Of a stretch of 8,402 nucleotides of DNA, positions 1 to 5,967 are shown in pieces (the stretch's first letter is position 1; the number at the start of each line of letters is the position of its first letter). Source of the stretch: Burkholderiaceae bacterium (lineage in GTDB: Bacteria; Pseudomonadota; Gammaproteobacteria; Burkholderiales; Burkholderiaceae_D); NCBI GenBank assembly GCA_014379395.1, contig JACMLV010000834.1:1-8402 (forward strand), given 5' to 3'. The notes under the pieces were generated by a model. That model saw only the letters and a program-made list of their open reading frames with translations, was not told the DNA's origin and ran no database searches. Made by a program: the position numbers and the translations under genes.

Positions 1-1001
1 CGCAGCGCTACTGGAGCGCGCGCCAACGCTACGCCGAGCAGGGCCTGGCGCCGGTGCGCGCCGCCTTGGCCGGGGCCGACTTCATCGCCGCCGACCAACT
101 GGTGCGCGAAAAGGTCAACCCGCTGTACGAGGAGGCCAACGCGCGCGCGGTCGAGCTGCTCAACCTGCTGTCGAACCAGGCGCGCGCCAATTTCAACGAA
201 GTCAACGAGCGCAACGAACTGATCGCCACGGTGGCCGTGGCCGGCATCGCGCTCAGCTCGCTGGCCGTGCTGCTGTGCGGCCTGTTCTTCTTCCGCGGCG
301 CGGTGCTGCCGCTGCAGTCGGCGGTGACGGCGCTCGAGCGCATCGCCGAGGGCAACCTGTCCGGCGAGAACGGGCACGACGGCTACGGCGAGCCGGGCCG
401 GGTGATGGCCAGCGTGTCCATGATGCAATTGCACCTGAAGGTGATGATCGACGAGATCCGCTGCTCGTCCGGTTCGATCCGCGAGCAGTGCGCGCGCCTG
501 AACCAGACCATGATGAACGTGGCCCAGCATTCGGAGGAGCAGCACGACCGGGTCTACCAGACGGTCGACGCGGCCGCCGTCTCGTGCGACGGCTTGAAGC
601 GGCTGGCCGACGACGCCGAGGCGCTGTTGCTGCTGGCCGAACGGGCCGGCGCGTGGTGCGAACCGGCGCCTGCTCCGGCGCTGGCCGAGACCGTGGCCGC
701 TGCCGAGCCTGCCCTCCAGGCCGCACCAACGCCGGCGGCCGAGCCGTCCGACCTGGACTGGCTCGACCTGGAACCGGAGCCGTGCGCCGCGCAGGAGGAC
801 AATCTGGCGCAACGCGCGCAAGGCTTGGCGGCGGCCGCGCGCATCGAAGCGTTTTCAATGTCGGACACGATGGCGCAGATGAACCAGGTCGCCATGCTGA
901 TCGTCGAGAACCGGGGCGACGTGCAGGACGCCTGGGCCGCCTCGCAGCAACTCGAATCAACCGCGGCCGAGCTCGACAAGCTAGTCAAATATTTCGATTA
1001 G
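1..1001 (+). CDS. MCP-like chemoreceptor, 5'-truncated by window, lacking the canonical signalling tip
   Basis: Frame 3 is open from the window edge (first whole codon at 3) to TAG at 999-1001; the true start lies upstream. The visible part begins inside a four-helix-bundle/Tar-type periplasmic sensor domain (YWSARQRYAEQGLAPVRAAL and on, about nt 3-218). A transmembrane helix follows (LIATVAVAG...GLFFF, nt 219-293), then a HAMP-like segment (RGAVLPLQSAVTALERIAEG, about nt 294-450). After HAMP there is only a short helical stretch, an Ala/Pro/Glu-rich linker (about nt 650-800) and a final helix (STAAELDKLVKYFD) resembling the last MCP helix. The conserved kinase-coupling hairpin (the EAARAGE...GRGFAVVA-type motif) is absent. 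Five Cys codons lie in the cytoplasmic part (IRCSS, EQCAR, VSCDG, AWCEP, EPCAA), uncommon for MCPs. Membrane topology is inferred from the family. It is convergent with htpG. I am confident of MCP ancestry but not of a chemotaxis role. Confidence 0.8.
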   Translation, partial: QRYWSARQRYAEQGLAPVRAALAGADFIAADQLVREKVNPLYEEANARAVELLNLLSNQARANFNEVNERNELIATVAVAGIALSSLAVLLCGLFFFRGAVLPLQSAVTALERIAEGNLSGENGHDGYGEPGRVMASVSMMQLHLKVMIDEIRCSSGSIREQCARLNQTMMNVAQHSEEQHDRVYQTVDAAAVSCDGLKRLADDAEALLLLAERAGAWCEPAPAPALAETVAAAEPALQAAPTPAAEPSDLDWLDLEPEPCAAQEDNLAQRAQGLAAAARIEAFSMSDTMAQMNQVAMLIVENRGDVQDAWAASQQLESTAAELDKLVKYFD

Positions 1002-1103
1002 CGGACAAAAAAAACCACCCCCTGTCGCGCGAGCGAAGGAGACGGTTTTTTTGCGTGACCGGGGAAGGCGGCCGGTGGCTTACTTGGCCGGCACGCTCAG
1101 CAG
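981..1103. repeat. Copy 1 of a duplicated MCP-end/terminator/htpG-end junction
   Basis: Bases 981-1016 (last six codons and stop of the MCP-like gene plus GCGGAC, A8 and CC) match 1183-1218 over 36 nt with two differences. Bases 1080-1103 match the real htpG 3' end at 1276-1299 over 24 nt with one difference, encoding on the minus strand LLSVPAK and a stop. The two blocks appear in the same order and nearly the same spacing in both copies (offsets 202 and 196 nt). In this copy the MCP end is functional and the htpG end is an orphan fragment. The non-coding middle (1017-1079) has diverged from that of copy 2. Confidence 0.85.
1007..1052 (+). terminator. Probable bidirectional terminator after the MCP-like gene
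   Basis: A run of eight A (1007-1014) and CC is mirrored by GG and seven T (1044-1052). Inside, CCT (1021-1023) pairs with AGG (1037-1039), and TCGC (1025-1028) pairs with GCGA (1033-1036) around a GCGA tetraloop, with an internal mismatch region. The T-run on the plus strand fits termination of the MCP-like transcript; the A-run could serve the opposite strand. The stem is imperfect and clearly weaker than the hairpin at 1209-1250. Confidence 0.6.
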
Positions 1104-1106
1104 TTT

Positions 1107-1179
1107 GTAGGGTGGGCACCGCTTTTGTGCCCACGCGGAAGTCCCCACCGCGTGGGCACAAGAACGGTGCCCACCCTAC
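1107..1179. repeat. REPIN-like element: two inverted REP hairpins
   Basis: The left arm 1107-1138 and right arm 1148-1179 are 32-nt inverted repeats with two mismatches around a 9-nt spacer (1139-1147). Each arm can also fold alone: GTGGGCAC (1112-1119) pairs perfectly with GTGCCCAC (1127-1134), and the right arm mirrors this. Both outer ends carry the tetranucleotide GTAG (1107-1110; as CTAC at 1176-1179). A GTAG next to a short hairpin is the signature of REP sequences mobilised by RAYT/TnpA-REP enzymes, and two such units in inverted orientation make a REPIN. It sits between convergent genes, the usual location of these elements. No RAYT gene is in the window. Genome-wide copy number cannot be seen here. 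Confidence 0.8.
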
Positions 1180-1182
1180 GAA

Positions 1183-1299
1183 CTGGTCAAGTATTTCGAT
1201 TAGCGGACAAAAAAAACCGGCGCCGCTCGCATTGCGAACGGCGCCGGTTTGAGTGGCGATTGCGCGGCCGGGGAATTACTTGGCCGGCACGCTCAACAG
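1183..1299. repeat. Copy 2 of the duplicated MCP-end/terminator/htpG-end junction
   Basis: Bases 1183-1203 encode LVKYFD and a TAG stop with no gene upstream: an orphan 3' tail of the MCP-like gene, followed by the same GCGGAC, A8 and CC as in copy 1. The copy continues through a different hairpin (1214-1250) into the genuine 3' end of htpG (1276-1299). Here the htpG end is functional and the MCP end is the fossil, the reverse of copy 1. Confidence 0.85.
1209..1250 (-). terminator. Strong Rho-independent terminator of htpG
   Basis: AAACCGGCGCCG (1214-1225) is perfectly complementary to CGGCGCCGGTTT (1239-1250). The inner stem extends with TCGCA/TGCGA (1227-1231 and 1233-1237) around a single T after one C-A mismatch. 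On the minus strand the hairpin is followed by a T tract (the A-run at 1209-1216), 26 nt downstream of the htpG stop, so it is oriented to end htpG transcription. On the plus strand only three T follow. Confidence 0.9.
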
Positions 1300-3201
1300 C
1301 ATTTCATTCAAGCGCTTGACGAAGCTGGCCGGATCGCTCAGCGAGCCGCCCTCGGCCAGCATGGCCTGATCGAACAGGATGTTCGACCAGTCGGCGAACA
1401 ACGTGCCCTGCTCGGCGTCCTGATACTTCAGGCGCGTCACCAAAGGATGGTTCGGATTGATCTCCAGAATCGGCTTCGATTCCGGCGCGCTCTGGCCGGC
1501 CGCCTTCAGCATGCGCAGCAAGTTGCCCGACAATTCATGCTCGTCGGCCACCAGGCAGGCCGGCGAATCGGTCAGGCGGAACGTGACGCGCACATCCTTG
1601 GCCTTGTCGGCCAGCGCGGTCTTCATCTTGCCGACCAGATCGGCGTACGAGGTTTCGGTCTCCTCGTGCTCCTTCTTCTCGGCCTCGTCCTCCAGCTTGC
1701 CCAGGTCGAGCCCGCCCTTGGCCACCGACACCAGTTCCTTGCCCTCGAAATCCTGGATGAACGACAGCATCCACTCGTCGACGCGGTCGGTCAGCAGCAG
1801 CACCTCGACACCCTTCTTGCGGAAAATTTCCAGGTGCGGGCTGTTGCGCGCGGCCTTGTGGTTGTCCGCCGTGACGTAGAAGATCTTGTCCTGGCCTTCC
1901 TTCATGCGCGCCACATAGTCGGCGAACGAGGTGTTCTGCTCGTCGCCCTCAAGATTGGTCGAGGAGAAGCGCAGCAGCTTGGCGATGCGCTCCTTGTTGC
2001 CGGCGTCCTCGCCGATGCCTTCCTTGAGCACCTGGCCGAATTCCTTCCAGAAGCTGGCGTACTTGTCCTTCTTGTCCTGCTCGTCGGCGTTCGCCAATTC
2101 CTCCAGCATGCCCAGGACGCGCTTGGTCGAGCCTTCGCGGATCACCTTCACGTCGCGCGACTCCTGCAGGATTTCGCGCGAGACGTTCAGCGGCAGGTCG
2201 TTCGAATCGATCACGCCCTTGACGAAGCGCAGGTAGGTCGGCATCAGCTGCTCGGCGTCGTCCATGATGAACACGCGCTTGACGTACAGCTTGATGCCGC
2301 CGCGCTTGTTGCGGTCCCACATGTCGAACGGCGCCTTGCTCGGAATGTAGAGCAGTTGCGTGTATTCGCTGCGGCCCTCGACGCGGTTGTGCGTGTGCGT
2401 CAGCGGCGCCTGGAAGTCGTGCGAGACGTGCTTGTAGAACTCCTCGTACTGCTCGGGCGTGATGTCGTTCTTGTTGCGCGCCCACAGCGCGCTGGCCTGG
2501 TTGATGGTCTCGAACTCGTCCTTGAGCACGGTTTCCTTCTTCTCCTCGTCCCACTCTTCCTTCTGCATCACGATCGGCAGCGAGATGTGGTCCGAATACT
2601 TGCGGATGATCGACTTGATCTTCCAGCTCGTGAGCAACTCGTCCTCGCCCTCGCGCAGGTGCAAGACGATGTCGGTGCCGCGGCCCGGCTTGTCGATCGC
2701 CTCGACGCTGTAGTCGCCCTCGCCGCCCGACTCCCAGCGCACGCCCTCGCTCTCCGGCAGGCCGGCGCGGCGCGTCTCGACCGTGATCTTGTCGGCCACG
2801 ATGAAGCCGGAGTAGAAGCCGACGCCGAACTGGCCGATCAGGGCCGCGTCCTGCTGCTGGTCGCCCGACAGCTTGCCGAAGAATTCCTTGGTGCCGGACT
2901 TGGCGATGGTGCCCAGGTGCGAGATCGCCTCGTCGCGGCTCATGCCGATGCCGTTGTCCGAAATGGTGATGGTGCGCGCGTCCTTGTCGAAGCTGACCTT
3001 GATTTTCAGCTCGTGGTCGTTGCCGTACAGCGCGTCATTGTTGATCGCCTCGAAGCGCAGCTTATCGGACGCGTCGGAGGCGTTCGAGATCAATTCGCGC
3101 AAGAAAATTTCTTTGTTCGAGTACAAGGAGTGAATCATCAGCTGAAGCAGTTGCTTGACTTCGGCTTGAAAACCCAGGGTTTGCTTTTCGGAACCAGCCA
3201 T
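1276..3201 (-). CDS. htpG: Molecular chaperone HtpG (bacterial Hsp90)
   Basis: This 641-residue protein is full length for the family (E. coli HtpG is about 624). It is an ATP-dependent homodimeric cytosolic chaperone that remodels client proteins with the DnaK system. The N-terminal GHKL ATPase domain is intact: Glu36 in [11 protein letters not shown] (catalytic Glu), Asn40 (Mg), DNGIGM with Asp82 (adenine contact), and the [11 protein letters not shown] glycine-rich lid segment near residues 123-133. The middle domain carries [13 protein letters not shown] with its ATP-contacting Arg, and the C-terminal dimerisation domain ends SVPAK without the eukaryotic MEEVD. The ATG at 3199-3201 has GAGGT (3206-3210) just upstream on the minus strand. 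It is expressed from the sigma-32 promoter at 3242-3269 and terminated at 1209-1250, so it appears monocistronic. Its last codons are duplicated as a fragment at 1080-1103. Confidence 0.98.
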   Translation of the reverse strand: MAGSEKQTLGFQAEVKQLLQLMIHSLYSNKEIFLRELISNASDASDKLRFEAINNDALYGNDHELKIKVSFDKDARTITISDNGIGMSRDEAISHLGTIAKSGTKEFFGKLSGDQQQDAALIGQFGVGFYSGFIVADKITVETRRAGLPESEGVRWESGGEGDYSVEAIDKPGRGTDIVLHLREGEDELLTSWKIKSIIRKYSDHISLPIVMQKEEWDEEKKETVLKDEFETINQASALWARNKNDITPEQYEEFYKHVSHDFQAPLTHTHNRVEGRSEYTQLLYIPSKAPFDMWDRNKRGGIKLYVKRVFIMDDAEQLMPTYLRFVKGVIDSNDLPLNVSREILQESRDVKVIREGSTKRVLGMLEELANADEQDKKDKYASFWKEFGQVLKEGIGEDAGNKERIAKLLRFSSTNLEGDEQNTSFADYVARMKEGQDKIFYVTADNHKAARNSPHLEIFRKKGVEVLLLTDRVDEWMLSFIQDFEGKELVSVAKGGLDLGKLEDEAEKKEHEETETSYADLVGKMKTALADKAKDVRVTFRLTDSPACLVADEHELSGNLLRMLKAAGQSAPESKPILEINPNHPLVTRLKYQDAEQGTLFADWSNILFDQAMLAEGGSLSDPASFVKRLNEMLLSVPAK

Positions 3202-3205
3202 TTTT

Positions 3206-3210
3206 ACCTC
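3206..3210 (-). promoter_or_regulatory. htpG ribosome binding site
   Basis: On the minus strand GAGGT lies 4 nt before the ATG (GAGG 5 nt before), supporting the start of htpG at 3201. Confidence 0.7.
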
Positions 3211-3241
3211 GTAAGTTTTGTGGAACGGTTGTGTTTGCAGA

Positions 3242-3269
3242 AAGTGGGGATAGCTTGTCCGATTTCAAG
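3242..3269 (-). promoter_or_regulatory. Sigma-32 (RpoH) heat-shock promoter of htpG
   Basis: Read on the minus strand, CTTGAAA (3269-3263) is followed after 13 nt by CCCCACTT (3249-3242). The E. coli sigma-32 consensus is CTTGAAA, 11-16 nt, CCCCATnT, so the -35 is exact and the -10 differs at one defined position. Transcription would begin near 3235, giving an untranslated leader of roughly 34 nt. htpG is a classical sigma-32 regulon member, so position and sequence agree. I see no CIRCE inverted repeat here. Confidence 0.9.
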
Positions 3270-3420
3270 GAGCAACAAAAGCACGCGTTCCGCGCGGCGC
3301 CCGCGTCCGGGCCGCCGGATTCTTTACGGCCGGCAAAAAAACTTTGCGCCGGAGCCGAAATCAGTTGACCGTCATGGTTGCCCTGTAGATCATGTGACCG
3401 GCATATGAATGGCTAGCACA

Positions 3421-3425
3421 GGGAG
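3421..3425 (+). promoter_or_regulatory. Ribosome binding site of the GT41 gene
   Basis: GGGAG lies 5 nt before the ATG at 3431. It favours this start over the in-frame ATG at 3449, which has no comparable purine-rich site. Confidence 0.6.
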
Positions 3426-3430
3426 AATGG

Positions 3431-5377
3431 ATGTATCCGGAACGAGTAATGAAGGCGCTGCAGCGCGCCAAGGCCGCCTTGAACGCGGGCGACGCGGCGC
3501 TCGCCCTGCCCGACATCGAAAAAGCGCTGCAAAAATGCCCGAAGGGCTTTGACTGCTGGCTGCTCAACGGCCAGGCCAAGGGCCTGCTGGGCGACCACGC
3601 CGGCGCCGAGCAGTGCTTCCGCAAGGCCATCGCGATCCAGCCCAAGAACCTCGACGGCTGGAACAACCTTGGCATCTCGCTGTCCGCGCGCGGCCTGTTC
3701 GAGCCGGCCATCGAGGCCTTCGACAAGGCCATCGCCTGCGTGCTGCAACCGCACCCGGACGTGTACCACAACCTCGCCTCCTGCCACCTCGAACTCGGGC
3801 AGTACCGGCAAGCCGCGTCGATCTACGAACACGTCGTCACGCGCAAGGACACCAGCGACGTCTGGGCCCTGCTGGCGATGAGCTACCAGGGCCTGGACCG
3901 CTATCAAGACGCGCTGGCGGCCTATCTGCTGGCCCGGTCCAAGGGCGCCGGCGGCTACACGCTGCACCTCAATCTGGGCACCTGCCATAACGTGCTAAAC
4001 GATTTCGACGCCGCCGCCGCGCACGCGCAGGCGGCGCTCGACGTTGCGCCGGGCGATCCGGTCGCGCTCTACAACCTCGGCATCGCGCGCAAGGGCGCCG
4101 GGCAGATCGCGCAAGCCATCGACGCCTTCGCGCAGAGCACCCTGCCGGCCGCGCCCGGCGCGCGCCTGCTGACGCTGAACTTCGTCGATCCGGCCGATCC
4201 GGCAGGGCTGCGGCGCGAACACGAGGCGGCGATGGCGCAATTGTCGGCCGGCGTCGCGCCGCGCACCTTCGCGCGCCAACGCCAACCGGGCGAACGCCTG
4301 CGCGTCGGACTGGTCTCGCCCGACCTGCGCGAACACCCGGTCGCCTTCTTCCTGGAAGGCCTGCTGGCGAAGCTCGATCGCAGCCGCATCGAGCTATTCA
4401 TCTACTCGGACGCGCGCAAACCGGACGCCGTCACCGCGCGCCTGCAAGCGCTCGGCGACCAGTGGCGGGAAACCTTCGACGCCGGCGACGAACGCCTGGC
4501 CGAACTGTTCGAGGAAGACGGCGTCCACCTCGCCATCGACCTGGCCGGCCACACCAACGGCGGACGCGTGAAAGCCTTCGCCGCGCGCCTGGCGCCGGTG
4601 CAGGCGGCCTACCTCGGCTACGGCGCCACCACCGGCCTGGCGACGATGGACCATCTGCTCACCGACGACATCCTCGCGCCGGACGCCGACGCGGCCGCGC
4701 ACTTCACCGAACGGCTGCAAAGCCTCGGGCCGGTGGTGGCGACCTACACCCCGGCGACCGAACTGCCGGTGGCGCCGGCGCCATCGACCACGCGCGGCCA
4801 CCCGACGTTCGGCTCCTTCGCCCAGCTTTGCAAGATCAGCCCGAGCACCATCGAGCTGTGGGCCGACGCTTTGAGCGCCGTGCCGACGGCGCGCATGTTC
4901 GTGATGACCAAGGGCCTGCACACGCCGGCGGCGCAGGAGCGTTTCCTGGCGCCGTTCGCCGCGCGCGGCATTGGCGCCGAACGCTTCACCTTCCGGAAAC
5001 CGGGGCCGATGGCCGAGTACCTGGAGGCGCACGGCGAGATCGACCTGATTCTCGACACCGTGCCGTGGAACGGCCACACCACCACCATGCACGCGCTGTG
5101 GATGGGCGTGCCGACGCTGTCCGTCAAGAGCGCGCACCACGCCGGCCGCTTCGGCGAAATGCTGCTCAAGGCAGCGCGGCTGGACGACTGTCTGGCGCAG
5201 GACCGGGCCGATTTCGGCGTCCGCGCCGCCGCGCTCGCGGCCGATCCGGCCAAGCTGGCGCAAGAGCGCGCCGGCATGCGCGCGCGCCTGCAAGCGTCGC
5301 CGCTGCTCGACCACGACGCCATCGCGCGCCGCTTCGAGCAGGCCTGCGAGGCGATGTGGGACGCGCGCCAGACGTAA
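3431..5377 (+). CDS. TPR-repeat protein with GT41 (SPINDLY / O-GlcNAc transferase-like) glycosyltransferase domain
   Basis: The 648-residue protein has about six TPR repeats at residues 3-235 (for example GWNNLGISLSARGLFEPAIE and VALYNLGIARKGAGQIAQAI), then a GT41 catalytic domain at about 290-640. Motifs match eukaryotic OGT/SPINDLY and bacterial homologues: LRVGLVSPDLREHPVAFF with His302 at the place of the OGT active-site His; IDLAGHTNGGR (369-379); a QAAYLGYGATTG segment; FAQLCKISPST with Lys468 at the diphosphate-binding Lys; and LDTVPWNGHTTTMHALWMGV with His549-Thr550-Thr551 in the nucleotide loop. No signal peptide or membrane segment is seen, so it should be cytosolic. By family it transfers a sugar from a nucleotide donor to Ser/Thr of proteins; the donor (UDP-GlcNAc, GDP-fucose or other) and acceptor cannot be read from sequence. 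No flagellin, pilin or sugar-nucleotide gene is adjacent. It is divergent from htpG. ATG 3431 was chosen for the GGGAG at 3421-3425. Confidence 0.88.
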   Translation: MYPERVMKALQRAKAALNAGDAALALPDIEKALQKCPKGFDCWLLNGQAKGLLGDHAGAEQCFRKAIAIQPKNLDGWNNLGISLSARGLFEPAIEAFDKAIACVLQPHPDVYHNLASCHLELGQYRQAASIYEHVVTRKDTSDVWALLAMSYQGLDRYQDALAAYLLARSKGAGGYTLHLNLGTCHNVLNDFDAAAAHAQAALDVAPGDPVALYNLGIARKGAGQIAQAIDAFAQSTLPAAPGARLLTLNFVDPADPAGLRREHEAAMAQLSAGVAPRTFARQRQPGERLRVGLVSPDLREHPVAFFLEGLLAKLDRSRIELFIYSDARKPDAVTARLQALGDQWRETFDAGDERLAELFEEDGVHLAIDLAGHTNGGRVKAFAARLAPVQAAYLGYGATTGLATMDHLLTDDILAPDADAAAHFTERLQSLGPVVATYTPATELPVAPAPSTTRGHPTFGSFAQLCKISPSTIELWADALSAVPTARMFVMTKGLHTPAAQERFLAPFAARGIGAERFTFRKPGPMAEYLEAHGEIDLILDTVPWNGHTTTMHALWMGVPTLSVKSAHHAGRFGEMLLKAARLDDCLAQDRADFGVRAAALAADPAKLAQERAGMRARLQASPLLDHDAIARRFEQACEAMWDARQT

Positions 5378-5388
5378 GCTGCCCGGCC

Positions 5389-5407
5389 GGGCGGCCATCG
5401 GCCGCCC
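5389..5407. terminator. GC-rich hairpin after the GT41 gene (possible terminator)
   Basis: GGGCGGCC (5389-5396) and GGCCGCCC (5400-5407) form a perfect 8-bp stem with an ATC loop, starting 12 nt after the stop codon. It overlaps a 12-nt palindrome at 5381-5392. No T-run follows, so if it terminates it is not a classical intrinsic terminator; it may instead stabilise the 3' end. Confidence 0.4.
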
Positions 5408-5427
5408 ATGACCGCGCCGGAGTCACG

Positions 5428-5433
5428 TACAAT
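5428..5433 (+). promoter_or_regulatory. -10 box of the ridA-like/aminotransferase operon
   Basis: TACAAT is one mismatch from TATAAT, about 70 nt before the ATG at 5504. There is no convincing -35 at the usual spacing; ATGACC at 5408-5413 is 14 nt away, which is short. Its location downstream of the more upstream in-frame ATG at 5408 argues that translation starts at 5504. Confidence 0.5.
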
Positions 5434-5503
5434 ATCGGTTCTTGCGGCGGCCGCCAGCCGCACTGAACCCGCCGTTCGACCGGCACATTTTTTTGGACAC
5501 ACC

Positions 5504-5965
5504 ATGTCAGTTTACGAAAAACTCAAAGCCCTCGATATCACCCTGGCCACGCCCGCGGCGCCCGTGGCGTCCTACGTCATGTACGTACAAAGCGGCAACC
5601 TGGTGTTCGTCTCCGGCCACATCGCCAAGCAGGCCGACGGTTCGGTCTGGGCCGGCCAGTTCGGCAAGAACATCTCGGTCGAGGACGGCCAGAAGGCCGC
5701 GCGCGGCATCGCCATCGACCTGCTGTCGACGCTGCAAGCGGCCTGCGGCGGCGATCTGACCCGCGTCAAGCGCATCGTCAAGCTGCTCAGCGTGGTCAAC
5801 TCGACGGGCGACTTCACCGACCACCACCTGGTCACCAACGGCGCCTCCGAGCTGCTCGGCGAAGTGTTCGGCGAAGCCGGCAAGCACGCCCGCTCCGCCT
5901 TTGGCGTGGCGCAAATTCCGCGCGGCGCCTGCGTCGAAATCGAACTGATCGCCGAGATCGCCTAA
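5504..5965 (+). CDS. RidA-family (YjgF/YER057c/UK114) protein
   Basis: The 153-residue protein belongs to the longer Rid subfamily typified by MSVYEKLKALDITL at the start and VASYVMYVQSGNLVFVSGHI. Rid proteins are small cytosolic trimers; canonical RidA hydrolyses reactive enamine/imine products (such as 2-aminoacrylate) made by PLP enzymes. The Arg needed for deaminase activity in RidA appears as Arg130 in KHARSAFGVAQIPRGA, and the acidic C-terminal strand VEIELIAEIA (Glu145, Glu147) is kept. Whether this subfamily shares RidA's activity is not established by sequence. The ATG at 5504 was preferred over the in-frame ATG at 5408: homologues start with MSVYEKLK, the extra 32 residues look non-coding, and the -10 box lies between the two starts. 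The ribosome site is weak (GGA 5495-5497, 6 nt spacing). The stop is 2 nt before the aminotransferase start. Confidence 0.93.
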   Translation: MSVYEKLKALDITLATPAAPVASYVMYVQSGNLVFVSGHIAKQADGSVWAGQFGKNISVEDGQKAARGIAIDLLSTLQAACGGDLTRVKRIVKLLSVVNSTGDFTDHHLVTNGASELLGEVFGEAGKHARSAFGVAQIPRGACVEIELIAEIA

Positions 5966-5967
5966 TC

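Noticed and set aside
1107..1179. Miniature transposon (MITE) or CRISPR repeat as explanation of the inverted repeat
   Set aside because: No target-site duplication is evident right at its ends and there is only one unit; GTAG plus nested hairpins fits REPIN better.
3202..3241. ROSE-type RNA thermometer or CIRCE element in the htpG leader
   Set aside because: The leader is short and A-rich, and only a 4-bp stem (TTAC/GTAA) could form around the Shine-Dalgarno site; no CIRCE inverted repeat is present.
3365..3391. Possible sigma-70 promoter for the GT41 gene (TTGACC at 3365-3370 with TAGATC at 3386-3391)
   Set aside because: The spacing is 15 nt and the -10 match is poor; I cannot support a promoter, although one must exist between 3270 and 3430 or further upstream.
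1249..3408. 719-codon plus-strand ORF opposite htpG
   Set aside because: It is antisense to a full-length, motif-complete HtpG; its translation is a low-complexity Leu/Val/Ala/Arg sequence with no recognisable domain, typical of shadow ORFs in GC-rich DNA.
3202..3430. Small gene or ncRNA in the htpG/GT41 intergenic region
   Set aside because: Only trivial ATG-stop mini-ORFs of four codons or fewer were noticed upstream of 3431, and there is no tRNA- or sRNA-like fold with a terminator.
5408..5503. N-terminal extension of the RidA-family protein from the ATG at 5408
   Set aside because: It would add 32 residues with no family similarity, has its start upstream of the likely -10 box, and the family-typical MSVYEKLK start is at 5504.
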